The translations under genes were made by a program, and so were the position numbers. 43,204 bases of DNA, taken from the NCBI GenBank assembly GCA_905221605.1, contig CAJNDS010001000.1, forward strand, positions 1 to 43,204. Reading direction: 5' to 3'. The stretch is from Symbiodinium natans (lineage: Eukaryota; Sar; Dinophyceae; Suessiales; Symbiodiniaceae). The notes below the pieces were generated by a model that was given only the letters and a program-made list of their open reading frames with translations, did no database searches and had not been told where the DNA came from. Positions 1 through 6,866 of this stretch are shown piece by piece; within the stretch, counting starts at the first letter, position 1, and each line of letters opens with the position of its first letter.

Positions 1-1766
1 TCGGACCGAAACGTATCCTCCTCTTCCAAGAAATGCTTCAAGACATTCAATATGATGATATGGGCGTGGTGCAGGAGCTCATTCAGGGAGCCACGCTCAC
101 AGGCCCTATCCCAGTGACAGGAGTTTTGGATGCGAAACTGAAGCCAGCCAGGATGGACATTGAACAACTTGTGGACATGTCTGACCAGGTGTGTGAACAG
201 ATTTTCGCCAGGACAATATCCAGTGGTGATAGAAACATGGACACGCTGTTGTGGGAGAAAACGTTAGAGGAGGTTGAGAAGGGTCACCTCGCAGGACCTT
301 TCGACGTTCGCCATCTCCCCAAAGGCTGTTTGGTGACCCGTTTCCCTCTGATGCAGGGAGGCAAACTCCGACCTATCGACAACTACTCTTCCAGTCTCAT
401 TAACGACACGGTTACCGTCTCCGAGAAACCTGTTACACATTCAATTGACGAGATCGCACTCCTAATTTCCAAGCTATCGAAGGCAGCTAGAAAAAAAGGA
501 TTGTTGGAACTCTTCGGGAAGACGGCTGACCTGAAAAGCGCCTATCGACAGTTGGCCATTTCAGATGAGAGTTTAAGATTTTCATACTTGGCAGTGTACG
601 ACCCGTTTGAGGGGAAGCCCAAATTATTCCAGCAACTGGCGGTACCTTTTGGTTCCACGAAAGCAGTATACTTCTTTTTGAGGGTTGCGAGGGCTCTTTG
701 GACGATCCTGGTGAAAGGAGCCAGAATCCCTACGACGAATTACTTTGACGACTTTGTTCTCCTCGCATTGAGCGGTGACAGGAGTTCATGTGGGTATACC
801 TTTGATGAGGTCATGAAACTGTTGGGTTGGAAGCTGTCATCAGACAAGACTACGGAGTGGAGCACAAGTTTCGAAGCTTTGGGCGTTTTGTTTGAGCTGG
901 ACCAAACAGGGACAGGGGTCCTGAAAGTTAAGAACACCGAACGAAGGCGTCGAGAGTTGGTCACAGCCATCAGAGGTCACCTGGAGAATGGTTTGATGGG
1001 TCAGAAGGAGGCCTTGCAACTGAGGGGCCGATTACAGTTTGCACAAGCTCAGTTCTTCGGAAGGTTAGGCAGGAGGTGTCTGGTTGAGATCACGAGACAT
1101 GCCTATGGTGGGAGGCGGAAAATTCCGGGATACACTAAAGACCTTTTGGAAGAGTTCTGCAAGTTCTTAGACGCTGCTCAGCCTAGGCTAGTGGGACAGG
1201 TGTCGTGCAGATCGTTTATGATACTCACCGATGCAGCCTTCGAAACCGAGACAAGGTCTGGTGGATTAGGTGGTGTGCTCCTTACGGGGAGTGGGACAGC
1301 GCTGTCATTCTTCAGTGTTCCGATCTCGGAAATCCAGACTCAAGTGCTATCTATGGAGGATGAGCAAACTATTATCTATGAGCTGGAAATGCTTGGGGTT
1401 TTGGTTGGTTTGAAGTTGCTAACAGGCCAGACTGCAGCCTTTGCTGAATCGTATTCCCAGCATGGAGCGACTGCTGGAACTGGGGTAATCGTCTACCTCG
1501 ACAATGATGCGGCCCGACACGCCTACATCTCGGGATCTGCTAAGAAAGGAGTTGCTGGAATGTTGGTGGATGAAGCAAACTTCCTGGAATATGTTCACGG
1601 ATTTCTACCGTGGTATGCAAGAGTTGCCTCCCCAGCGAATCTTGCAGATCAACCTTCAAGGTTCCAACTTGATTTGGTTAGGAAGTTAGGATTCAAGGAC
1701 GAATCGCATGAAGCGAGGAGGATCGTTTCGGCAATTGTGAAGAGGGCCTCGAAACTGAAGGTTTGA
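1..1766 (+). CDS. Pol, C-terminal part (reverse transcriptase-RNase H), truncated by window edge
   Basis: The frame is open from the first complete codon at base 3 and matches Pol from about residue 474 of the complete copies. It has the RT motif A aspartate in KTADLKSAYRQL, the catalytic YFDDF box, and the four acidic RNase H residues (TDAA, YELE, YLDND, NLADQPSR). Compared with the other copies, three bases are missing near 333-340, so Ser-Ser becomes Thr in front of RFPL. A Thr-to-Ser change lies in the ALLI(T/S)KLSK segment. Both keep the frame open and lie outside the catalytic boxes. The ATG at 33 is internal and not a real start. Confidence 0.93.
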   Translation, partial: GPKRILLFQEMLQDIQYDDMGVVQELIQGATLTGPIPVTGVLDAKLKPARMDIEQLVDMSDQVCEQIFARTISSGDRNMDTLLWEKTLEEVEKGHLAGPFDVRHLPKGCLVTRFPLMQGGKLRPIDNYSSSLINDTVTVSEKPVTHSIDEIALLISKLSKAARKKGLLELFGKTADLKSAYRQLAISDESLRFSYLAVYDPFEGKPKLFQQLAVPFGSTKAVYFFLRVARALWTILVKGARIPTTNYFDDFVLLALSGDRSSCGYTFDEVMKLLGWKLSSDKTTEWSTSFEALGVLFELDQTGTGVLKVKNTERRRRELVTAIRGHLENGLMGQKEALQLRGRLQFAQAQFFGRLGRRCLVEITRHAYGGRRKIPGYTKDLLEEFCKFLDAAQPRLVGQVSCRSFMILTDAAFETETRSGGLGGVLLTGSGTALSFFSVPISEIQTQVLSMEDEQTIIYELEMLGVLVGLKLLTGQTAAFAESYSQHGATAGTGVIVYLDNDAARHAYISGSAKKGVAGMLVDEANFLEYVHGFLPWYARVASPANLADQPSRFQLDLVRKLGFKDESHEARRIVSAIVKRASKLKV

Positions 1767-1784
1767 CACATGGCTCAGGTGAAT

Positions 1785-2022
1785 GGGGAAAGGAGCCCTG
1801 TGTCTCACAGGACATTTCGAGACTCAACAACAGTCTTGGGTCTTACAGGAGGGATCGAGATCCAACCAGCCGTGCTCGGTACTGTTTCCCCACAACGTGA
1901 AAAGATTCGAACGAGAGCGAGTGATGTGAGCAGAATGCATGTTGCTTGATGAAGATTGTGTCATGCTTGAAGTGTTCAAACACGACATGACATTTCATAA
2001 CAAGCACGGTTTTGAACAATAA
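1785..2022 (+). repeat. beta1 split direct repeat, copy 1
   Basis: This 238 bp block starts at GGGGAAAGGAGCCC, 18 bases after the Pol stop, and ends in GAACAATAA. It recurs as beta2 at 2856-3093. The two differ at one base (CAAACACGAC here, CAAACGCGAC in beta2), and that difference is the same in all four element copies. Confidence 0.95.
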
Positions 2023-2031
2023 GTATCGTTC
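2014..2031 (+). other. beta1-alpha2 junction: recombination core, copy 1
   Basis: The sequence is GAACAATAAGTATCGTTC, an imperfect dyad in which 7 of 9 base pairs match across the centre. It equals the right end of the element (GAACAAT), the AA core, and the left end (GTATCGTTC). It is therefore identical to the junction of a circularised element. It is inferred to be the tyrosine recombinase site or a template bridging the cDNA ends. Confidence 0.75.
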
Positions 2032-2279
2032 TTCGAATGCCTGGAGAAGATAGAGCTTTATTGTTCAAAGGAAACAACATCAAAATGTTGTGGTGAACAA
2101 AACATTTGCTTGTTGTTTCAGTGCTTGCCTTTTTGCACAACTTATTTCCAACGCTTGATCAGTTTTATGCTTGTTCATGCAGGATTTGTATTTACTTATA
2201 CACCCGTCGCAGCGGGACCTCTCAGAGGGCAGGATGCCCGGAAAGTGCTCTTAGAAGCTGATAGATTGCTTTCGAAAAA
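2023..2279 (+). repeat. alpha2 split direct repeat, copy 1
   Basis: This 257 bp block runs from GTATCGTTCTTCG to TTCGAAAAA. It repeats the left-terminal alpha1 (4013-4269). It contains a short frame from ATG 2167 to the stop at 2301 that is shared with alpha1 up to the repeat boundary. Alpha2 has ATTGC before TTTCG where alpha1 has ATTGT, in every copy. Confidence 0.95.
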
Positions 2280-2382
2280 CCCACCCTCGCCGCCCTTGTA
2301 ATCTAATGTAAACGTTTTCGCAACCACGTCAGGAGAGGACTCGTGTGCATACGAAGTCTCCGGTAAGGGACCAGGCAGCTCA

Positions 2383-2760
2383 ATGAGCGTGTGCAATAAG
2401 GAACCCTTGTTAGTGCGGGCCTTACTTCATGTGGTGACAGTTCCGCTTATTTGCTTGACGCATAAAGGCTCGAGTCTTGCTCTTTTCATCGCTGTACTTT
2501 TCTCAGCACTCTTCATGGCGCGGTCGTTGACGCGCGATCAGCTAAATGATTTTCGGGTGTGGCTTCACTCTTTGAATATGGATTCCCTCATGAAGGTGGC
2601 TGAGGTATTGGACGACCTCATGGCAGACCGTGAGATGCGGCAACAGGAGGCTGTTGCAGCTCGTCAGTCTCAGTGGCAGTTTGTGAACCCTGAACCTGGC
2701 TTGGAGCAACCAAGTGAAGCTGCCTCGTCAAGCTCTCAGAGACAGCCAGAAACTTCTTGA
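2383..2760 (+). CDS. Small ORF between alpha2 and beta2, hydrophobic N-terminus, copy 1
   Basis: This 125-residue ORF is intact in all four element copies and I do not recognise its family. Residues 9-25 and 30-46 are hydrophobic and could be two membrane segments. The rest is helical and polar (residues 48-100), with a Ser/Gln-rich tail. An alternative reading starts at Met45 (ATG at 2515), nine bases after a strong pyrimidine tract ending in CAG at 2506. That would give an 81-residue soluble protein, with the hydrophobic part being merely translated splice-acceptor sequence. This copy has Glu104 and Gly106 where the others have Ala and Asp. Known PAT-type elements do not usually carry an ORF at this place. 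Confidence 0.55.
   Translation: MSVCNKEPLLVRALLHVVTVPLICLTHKGSSLALFIAVLFSALFMARSLTRDQLNDFRVWLHSLNMDSLMKVAEVLDDLMADREMRQQEAVAARQSQWQFVNPEPGLEQPSEAASSSSQRQPETS
2476..2506 (+). promoter_or_regulatory. Candidate (trans-)splice acceptor upstream of small ORF
   Basis: A pyrimidine-rich stretch ends in TTTTCTCAG, followed nine bases later by CATGGCG, a good start context. It recurs in the other copies at 14521-14551, 27428-27458 and 39473-39503. Dinoflagellate mRNAs receive a spliced leader at AG, so this could set the 5' end of the message. There is no direct evidence of use. Confidence 0.35.
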
Positions 2761-2855
2761 ACTGTCGTTCTGAACCACATGGATATCCTGTTCAGGCCGT
2801 CACACTTAGGCCGAACCTGTGAGAGGCCGTGAGTTAGCTGTATTTTCCTCTCGAA

Positions 2856-3093
2856 GGGGAAAGGAGCCCTGTGTCTCACAGGACATTTCGAGACTCAACA
2901 ACAGTCTTGGGTCTTACAGGAGGGATCGAGATCCAACCAGCCGTGCTCGGTACTGTTTCCCCACAACGTGAAAAGATTCGAACGAGAGCGAGTGATGTGA
3001 GCAGAATGCATGTTGCTTGATGAAGATTGTGTCATGCTTGAAGTGTTCAAACGCGACATGACATTTCATAACAAGCACGGTTTTGAACAATAA
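2856..3093 (+). repeat. beta2 right-terminal repeat, copy 1
   Basis: This second 238 bp beta copy forms the right end of the element. The last bases, GAACAATAA, run straight into satellite sequence ATGGGCACG. The fusion creates an AATAAA hexamer at 3089-3094. Confidence 0.95.
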
Positions 3094-4012
3094 ATGGGCA
3101 CGATGTCAGGTGGGATTTGTGAGATTTCTTCAGGTCACTTGCAGTGAACACGGAGAGCAACTTTTGCGCAGCTTTGCAGTTCTCGAATGTGATTCAGGAA
3201 GCAAGATTACCCCCCACCCCATAGAATCTTAGCGTAGATGTTGCAGGATTGGTGCACGAGGGATGGTACACATGTAGCGGAGTCGTGTCTTCCCCGGTTT
3301 AAAAACCATTGTATATTTAAAACGGGCTCACCTCGACTCCGCTGCCGTTCTAAGGGGAATTCCACTTTGGAAGGACTCCGCCGACTCCGCTTACATGAAC
3401 TCCACCGACTCCGCCCACACATGGAACTCGGATGCTTTTTTCAGTAGCTTCTGCGGCGCTGAACTTGGCGTCGGAACTTATGTCAAGAATTGAGACGTCC
3501 GACCCGGACCTCCCAGGTTGCCAGTTGGCTCAGAGAATTGCTGACGGCTGCAGAAATCGTGAGGGTTTTGCGCAATCAGCCGCCGGTCAGTGATGTAGCG
3601 CGCCGAAACTTGTGAGTTTAACTTCGCAGATGGTGTGTCCCAAAATCTCAACCTGCTGGGTCCGGAGACGGGGTCGTCAGGCGGCCTCCTGGAAGGCATG
3701 TGGGGCCCCATTTTGGGGCCGCCTGAAGTCACTTTTCTTTTGCAGACGGCCCCAAAAGTGGGGCCGCCCAGATTCAGCTCTGGGTCAAAATTTAGCCCCA
3801 GAAGTGGGGCCCAGATTTCCCATACAGGCCAGATGATGGACGCTGAGTCCTCGTGTCGTTCCTACTTCCTCTCATTTACAATTGAGCGTCAGTCCGGCGT
3901 GACCGTCGGTTCACGTCTGGCGCGGCGTCGGCTGACGATTAACGGATCGACCGTGAACCTAGGGGGACTGCGCTGGACGTCTCAAAAAATGTGTCAGTTT
4001 GGGGTGCATAAA
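3094..4012 (+). repeat. Satellite monomer S1 (919 bp), between elements 1 and 2
   Basis: This single satellite unit starts ATGGGCACGATG and ends GTGCATAAA. It begins exactly at the right end of one element and stops exactly at the left end of the next. Inside are a C-rich run (3210-3219), four GACTCCGC words between 3335 and 3414, and a cluster of GGCCCC/GGGGCC hairpins (3704-3811). I see no convincing gene in it. Short open frames in both directions recur in every monomer but look like by-products of GC-rich repeats. Confidence 0.93.
3704..3811. repeat. Cluster of three GGCCCC/GGGGCC inverted repeats in the satellite
   Basis: Three self-complementary segments lie at 3704-3720, 3748-3765 and 3795-3810, each of the form GCCCC, 4-7 bases, GGGGC. 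The first two are also near-complements of each other. The cluster recurs in every full-length monomer. The first hairpin is destroyed in the shortened monomer by loss of its right arm, and the loop T-run varies (4 or 5 T) between monomers. Confidence 0.75.
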
Positions 4013-4269
4013 GTATCGTTCTTCGAATGCCTGGAGAAGATAGAGCTTTATTGTTCAAAGGAAACAACATCAAAATGTTGTGGTGAACAAAACATTTGCT
4101 TGTTGTTTCAGTGCTTGCCTTTTTGCGCAACTTATTTCCAACGCTTGATCAGTTTTATGCTTGTTCATGCAGGATTTGTATTTACTTATACACCCGTCGC
4201 AGCGGGACCTCTCAGAGGGCAGGATGCCCGGAAAGTGCTCTTAGAAGCTGATAGATTGTTTTCGAAAAA
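4013..4269 (+). repeat. alpha1 left-terminal repeat, copy 2
   Basis: This 257 bp copy forms the left end and presumably holds the promoter and 5' leader. It contains pyrimidine-rich stretches ending in CAG (for example TTGTTTCAG near 4110), which are candidate leader-addition sites. A short upstream frame begins at ATG 4157. Because this copy has six A rather than five at the repeat edge, that frame runs on to 4333 and overlaps the start of ORF1. In copies 3 and 4 it stops just before ORF1. Confidence 0.93.
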
Positions 4270-4277
4270 AGGGGGGG
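4265..4277 (+). other. A6G7 polypurine tract at the alpha1 inner edge
   Basis: The run AAAAAAGGGGGGG follows the end of alpha1. Copies 3 and 4 have A5G7 (17161-17172 and 29218-29229). Alpha2 lacks the G-run. Such tracts prime plus-strand synthesis in LTR retroelements. That role here is a guess, and its place next to the left rather than the right repeat is unusual. Confidence 0.35.
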
Positions 4278-4289
4278 TTAGCTTGAGCC

Positions 4290-4556
4290 ATGGCAGATGG
4301 TGCAGCTTCGGAGCCCCAGACACCGTCCTCTAGTGGGACTGGCACAGTCAGTTTGGTGCATCGGCATGTGGTTGATGTGCATGCTATGTGTGAAAGGCAT
4401 CAAGATGAACTTGGTGAACTCAGTCGAGCCCTTGAAGACATATCCAGTCGCTTGCGTGTGTTGGAAGCACGTGTTCAACAAAGTGATGCACGCTTATCTT
4501 GGCTGGAGTCGTTCGTGAGACGTTTTCGATCAGCTTTCCATGCTCTTTTTCAATGA
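4290..4556 (+). CDS. ORF1, small coiled-coil protein, copy 2
   Basis: This 88-residue protein starts at an ATG in a very good eukaryotic context (GAGCCATGGCA), the first good start after alpha1. Residues 1-20 are a Ser/Thr/Pro-rich flexible head. From about 25 to 85 the sequence is charged with regularly spaced Leu/Val (ELSRALEDISSRLRVLEARV), typical of a coiled coil. It is probably a small oligomerising or structural protein of the element, but I recognise no family. The protein is identical in all three complete copies. ORF2 has a similar helical design, so the two could be paired partners or old duplicates. Confidence 0.6.
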   Translation: MADGAASEPQTPSSSGTGTVSLVHRHVVDVHAMCERHQDELGELSRALEDISSRLRVLEARVQQSDARLSWLESFVRRFRSAFHALFQ

Positions 4557-4590
4557 GCTGGAGACAGTATGAGCCTGGCCCTGAGTGCTG

Positions 4591-4607
4591 CTCCTTTCTT
4601 TTCGCAG
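4591..4607 (+). promoter_or_regulatory. Candidate (trans-)splice acceptor upstream of ORF2
   Basis: CTCCTTTCTTTTCGCAG is a classic pyrimidine tract plus CAG. It lies 80 bases before the ORF2 start. Equivalent sites are at 17486-17502 and 29543-29559. It would let ORF2 be translated from its own capped message. Not demonstrated. Confidence 0.4.
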
Positions 4608-4687
4608 TGTTTATGTGGAGCAGGGACACGTGTTTTGCACCTCGTGTTTTTCTTTGAGGCTCGAAGTGCTTCAGGGGGTTGGTACTT

Positions 4688-5206
4688 ATGACTGCCCTCA
4701 GGGATTCGTTAGCCCGTCATATTGACGAGAATCATCCCATGGAAGACTCCACTGTGGAGACTCATGCAGATCGTCCTTTCAGCTTCTGTGAATATGATAG
4801 AGTTGCTTTGTGGGAGATTGATACGAAAATTATGGAACATCATTCTCGTCTTCGCCGATGTTTACAACACATTGCATCTTTGGAAGGTGACATTCGCAAG
4901 GCTCGCGAGTCGTTTTTGACGTTTCAGAGTCAGCAACAGACATCAACGTCAGTTCTTGGCTGTGATGTCGAACAGCTCTTTCAGGCGATCCACGCTTTGC
5001 GACGCATGGTTGAGCTGCAGTTTGATTTACTTAGGCACCTTCAGGAGTCATTCCGACTTCATGCAGACATGATGGTGTGGTCCCTGACGATCGCGGGGAT
5101 CAGGATGTACAACCGGGAGCCCATGCCTCCACCTCAGTTCCCATCGTTAGCGATTCGCATGAGGCATTTCAGGCCTGGCCGGAGGCCTGGTCCGTACTCA
5201 CCATGA
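4688..5206 (+). CDS. ORF2, coiled-coil protein, copy 2
   Basis: This 172-residue protein starts at ATG 4688 (the frame is open a little upstream but has no earlier ATG). Long amphipathic helices are likely at residues 38-80 (IDTKIMEHHSRLRRCLQHIA) and 92-128, followed by a Pro/Arg-rich basic tail (PGRRPGPYSP). I recognise no domain. A structural or nucleic-acid-associated role is plausible from the helices and basic tail. Its stop codon overlaps the start of ORF3 as ATGA at 5203-5206, which suggests coupled translation. Residue 106 is Arg here and in copy 4 but His in copy 3. Confidence 0.6.
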   Translation: MTALRDSLARHIDENHPMEDSTVETHADRPFSFCEYDRVALWEIDTKIMEHHSRLRRCLQHIASLEGDIRKARESFLTFQSQQQTSTSVLGCDVEQLFQAIHALRRMVELQFDLLRHLQESFRLHADMMVWSLTIAGIRMYNREPMPPPQFPSLAIRMRHFRPGRRPGPYSP

Positions 5207-5625
5207 CTGGTGAATTCGAGACAGATGTGACTGTCCATAGACGAAACCTTGTCAGAAAGGGCAAGAGAAAACAGCGCATCGGTTTGACTTTGGCCGAATG
5301 CTGGCAAACCTTATATGTTCGAGCACTTGTAGAGACCATTTTTACTCATGTTATTCTGGTTAACATCAGGATACCTGTAATACCGTTGGATCGTGGCGTC
5401 TGCGATGTTGGCGGCCCTGAGCTCAGAGTGCTTGATACATTCGGGTGCAGATCTCGCCTCGGGCCTAGTTGCCTGTTGTCGAGGCTTTGTGTTGGGTACT
5501 TTGTTTTGGTTAGAGGAGAAGTGCATTTGTTTGGTAACCTCACGACAAATGACAGACGTATGTGCGTCGAGATGCAGTGCAGTGTTGGAGAATCGTTTTG
5601 GGACTTGTTTTCTGTGCAAGCTTGA
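5203..5625 (+). CDS. ORF3, unknown protein overlapping ORF2, copy 2
   Basis: This 140-residue ORF begins at the ATG that overlaps the ORF2 stop (context ACCATGA). The same frame is open back to 5077 inside ORF2 but without an ATG. The start is basic (residues 11-25, RRNLVRKGKRKQR). The middle is hydrophobic and beta-like (residues 34-60, then LRVLDTFG and YFVLVRGEVHLFG). It is rich in Cys near 65-90. No family is recognised. It is identical in all three copies, but the copies are so similar overall that this does not prove selection. It is followed at once by an 18 bp perfect palindrome. Confidence 0.4.
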   Translation: MTGEFETDVTVHRRNLVRKGKRKQRIGLTLAECWQTLYVRALVETIFTHVILVNIRIPVIPLDRGVCDVGGPELRVLDTFGCRSRLGPSCLLSRLCVGYFVLVRGEVHLFGNLTTNDRRMCVEMQCSVGESFWDLFSVQA

Positions 5626-5627
5626 TC

Positions 5628-5645
5628 ACACGACCTAGGTCGTGT
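5628..5645. repeat. 18 bp perfect palindrome after ORF3, in a 311 bp spacer
   Basis: ACACGACCTAGGTCGTGT is a perfect dyad starting two bases after the ORF3 stop and followed by TTTTCG. It could form a hairpin in RNA or bind a dimeric protein. The rest of the spacer to 5936 shows only a pyrimidine tract ending in TTAG near 5854, a possible acceptor for the RS-rich ORF, and no gene. Confidence 0.7.
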
Positions 5646-5936
5646 TTTCGATTCTGAGCCGAAAGCTCGAGCCAGAAGTGCTCTCACGAGAAGTATAGAG
5701 CCCAAGAGGGCCGGGCGAGAAGGGCCGTGCAGCCACGTGACGTGTATCAACACGGAAAGGAAGGATCAGCACCGCAGAGTATCGGTGGTAGGCACAGATG
5801 TGGTCATTGCAGCAAGTGTTCGTGAATTATTTGTTTTTCTTTGGCCCAAAACCTTAGTTCGTGGCGAGACTCGCCGGGGCATTTTTGTGCAGGAGCACGG
5901 AACCTGTGACACGAAGGCAGGTGCCTGGTGGGTCAG

Positions 5937-6866
5937 ATGTACCCATGGCCTTTGATGCCACCTTTTGGGACGGATTCCCGGGGCAGACGCCGTAGGCGCC
6001 GTAGCAGCTCAGACTCGCGCTCAAGAGAGCGAACGAGAGATCGTTCAAGGGGTCGGCGTGGGTCCAGGAGGACGGAACGCAGCCGTGGGAGCACCCCACC
6101 CCGCCGCGAAACGGCGCCACCACCCATGCCACCACCACCCGCATTGCCTATGGCAAGCCCAGGGCATGTATGGCAACAGGTGCCGGTGATGCAGCAACCG
6201 GCCTTGATCGGACCAGGTATCAATGTGCAAGAGACACCCTCCAGTTGGAGAGACAGTTGGAAGTCTCAGTCTCAATGGAAGAAACCCCAACGGCCATGGA
6301 ACAAGTGGCAGAGTGAGAATTGGAAGAAAAGCAAGCCTCAGGACAGGCCTGCTGCGAGTTATGATGTTAAGGAGGCCACACCTGAGGAAATCAAGGACAA
6401 GAGGAGCTCTCCCTGGAAGATGAAGAAGCTGATGATGGGGAATACCTCAAAGCCCTATGGGAGTCGGCCAACACGGCAGCTTGGGCTGCCACGGATCGAC
6501 CCCTCAGCGCACGGGAGTTGGTCGAGAGGGGGCAGCTTGAGCCCTGGTGGAAGTACCCGTGGAACAAGATCGCGGCCCAATTTGCCGAAGCCTCGGAGTA
6601 CAAGCCCCATATGTCCCACCTTTCGGTGCCTGATGCAGTTGCTGGCAGAATGGCCACGATTATGGGGGCCTTCCGGCATTACGGACGTCCATTGGAGGGC
6701 GATGGTGATCTTGCCCAGAAGGTTGGGCCGGAGATGTTCACTTTTGATGTCCCGGGCCAGAACGTTTTGTTCGTGGGATGCAACATCAAGGGGCCGAGCT
6801 TTGTCCATGACCCCAACTATGCTAACCAGGCCACGATGTGTCATGGCACAAGTTTTGCCTCGGTGA
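5937..6866 (+). CDS. RS-rich basic protein, N-terminal frame, copy 2
   Basis: The frame opens at ATG 5937. Residues 12-55 are an Arg/Ser dipeptide region like those of SR splicing factors (RRRRRRSSSDSRSRERTRDR). A poly-Pro stretch follows at about 57-70, then a Trp/Lys/Gln-rich segment at about 100-140 (SQWKKPQRPWNKWQ). These features suggest RNA binding. The part after about 6400 loses its character. At the same point another frame (6386-7201) becomes clearly protein-like, so the true protein probably changes frame near 6386-6425 rather than ending at 6866. The break is identical in all complete copies. Confidence 0.6.
   Translation: MYPWPLMPPFGTDSRGRRRRRRSSSDSRSRERTRDRSRGRRGSRRTERSRGSTPPRRETAPPPMPPPPALPMASPGHVWQQVPVMQQPALIGPGINVQETPSSWRDSWKSQSQWKKPQRPWNKWQSENWKKSKPQDRPAASYDVKEATPEEIKDKRSSPWKMKKLMMGNTSKPYGSRPTRQLGLPRIDPSAHGSWSRGGSLSPGGSTRGTRSRPNLPKPRSTSPICPTFRCLMQLLAEWPRLWGPSGITDVHWRAMVILPRRLGRRCSLLMSRARTFCSWDATSRGRALSMTPTMLTRPRCVMAQVLPR

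Larger units (their letters stand above)
1..3093 (+). mobile_element. DIRS/PAT-like tyrosine-recombinase retroelement, copy 1 (3' part)
   Basis: This is the right-hand part of a copy cut by the window edge. It holds the RT/RNase H half of Pol, then beta1, alpha2, the small ORF and beta2. Its right end is the AA at 3092-3093, which joins the satellite. It is the most divergent of the four copies: it has a 3-base deletion in Pol near 333-340 and two amino acid changes in the small ORF. Confidence 0.9.

Noticed and set aside
3270-3310. tRNA-like promoter boxes (TAGCGGAGTCG and GGTTTAAAAACC), suggesting a tRNA-derived SINE in the satellite
   Set aside because: Box spacing is too short, the B-box match is poor, and no 3' tail is seen.
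3238-3422. Short open frames on both strands of each satellite monomer
   Set aside because: They follow GACTCCGC-type repeats, lack recognisable domains, and vary with small indels between monomers.
3635-4333. Open frame of 232 codons running from satellite into alpha1 (similar at 16507 and 28564)
   Set aside because: It crosses the insertion boundary, so it cannot be an old gene. Its length depends on the A-run at the alpha1 edge, and it has no good start context.
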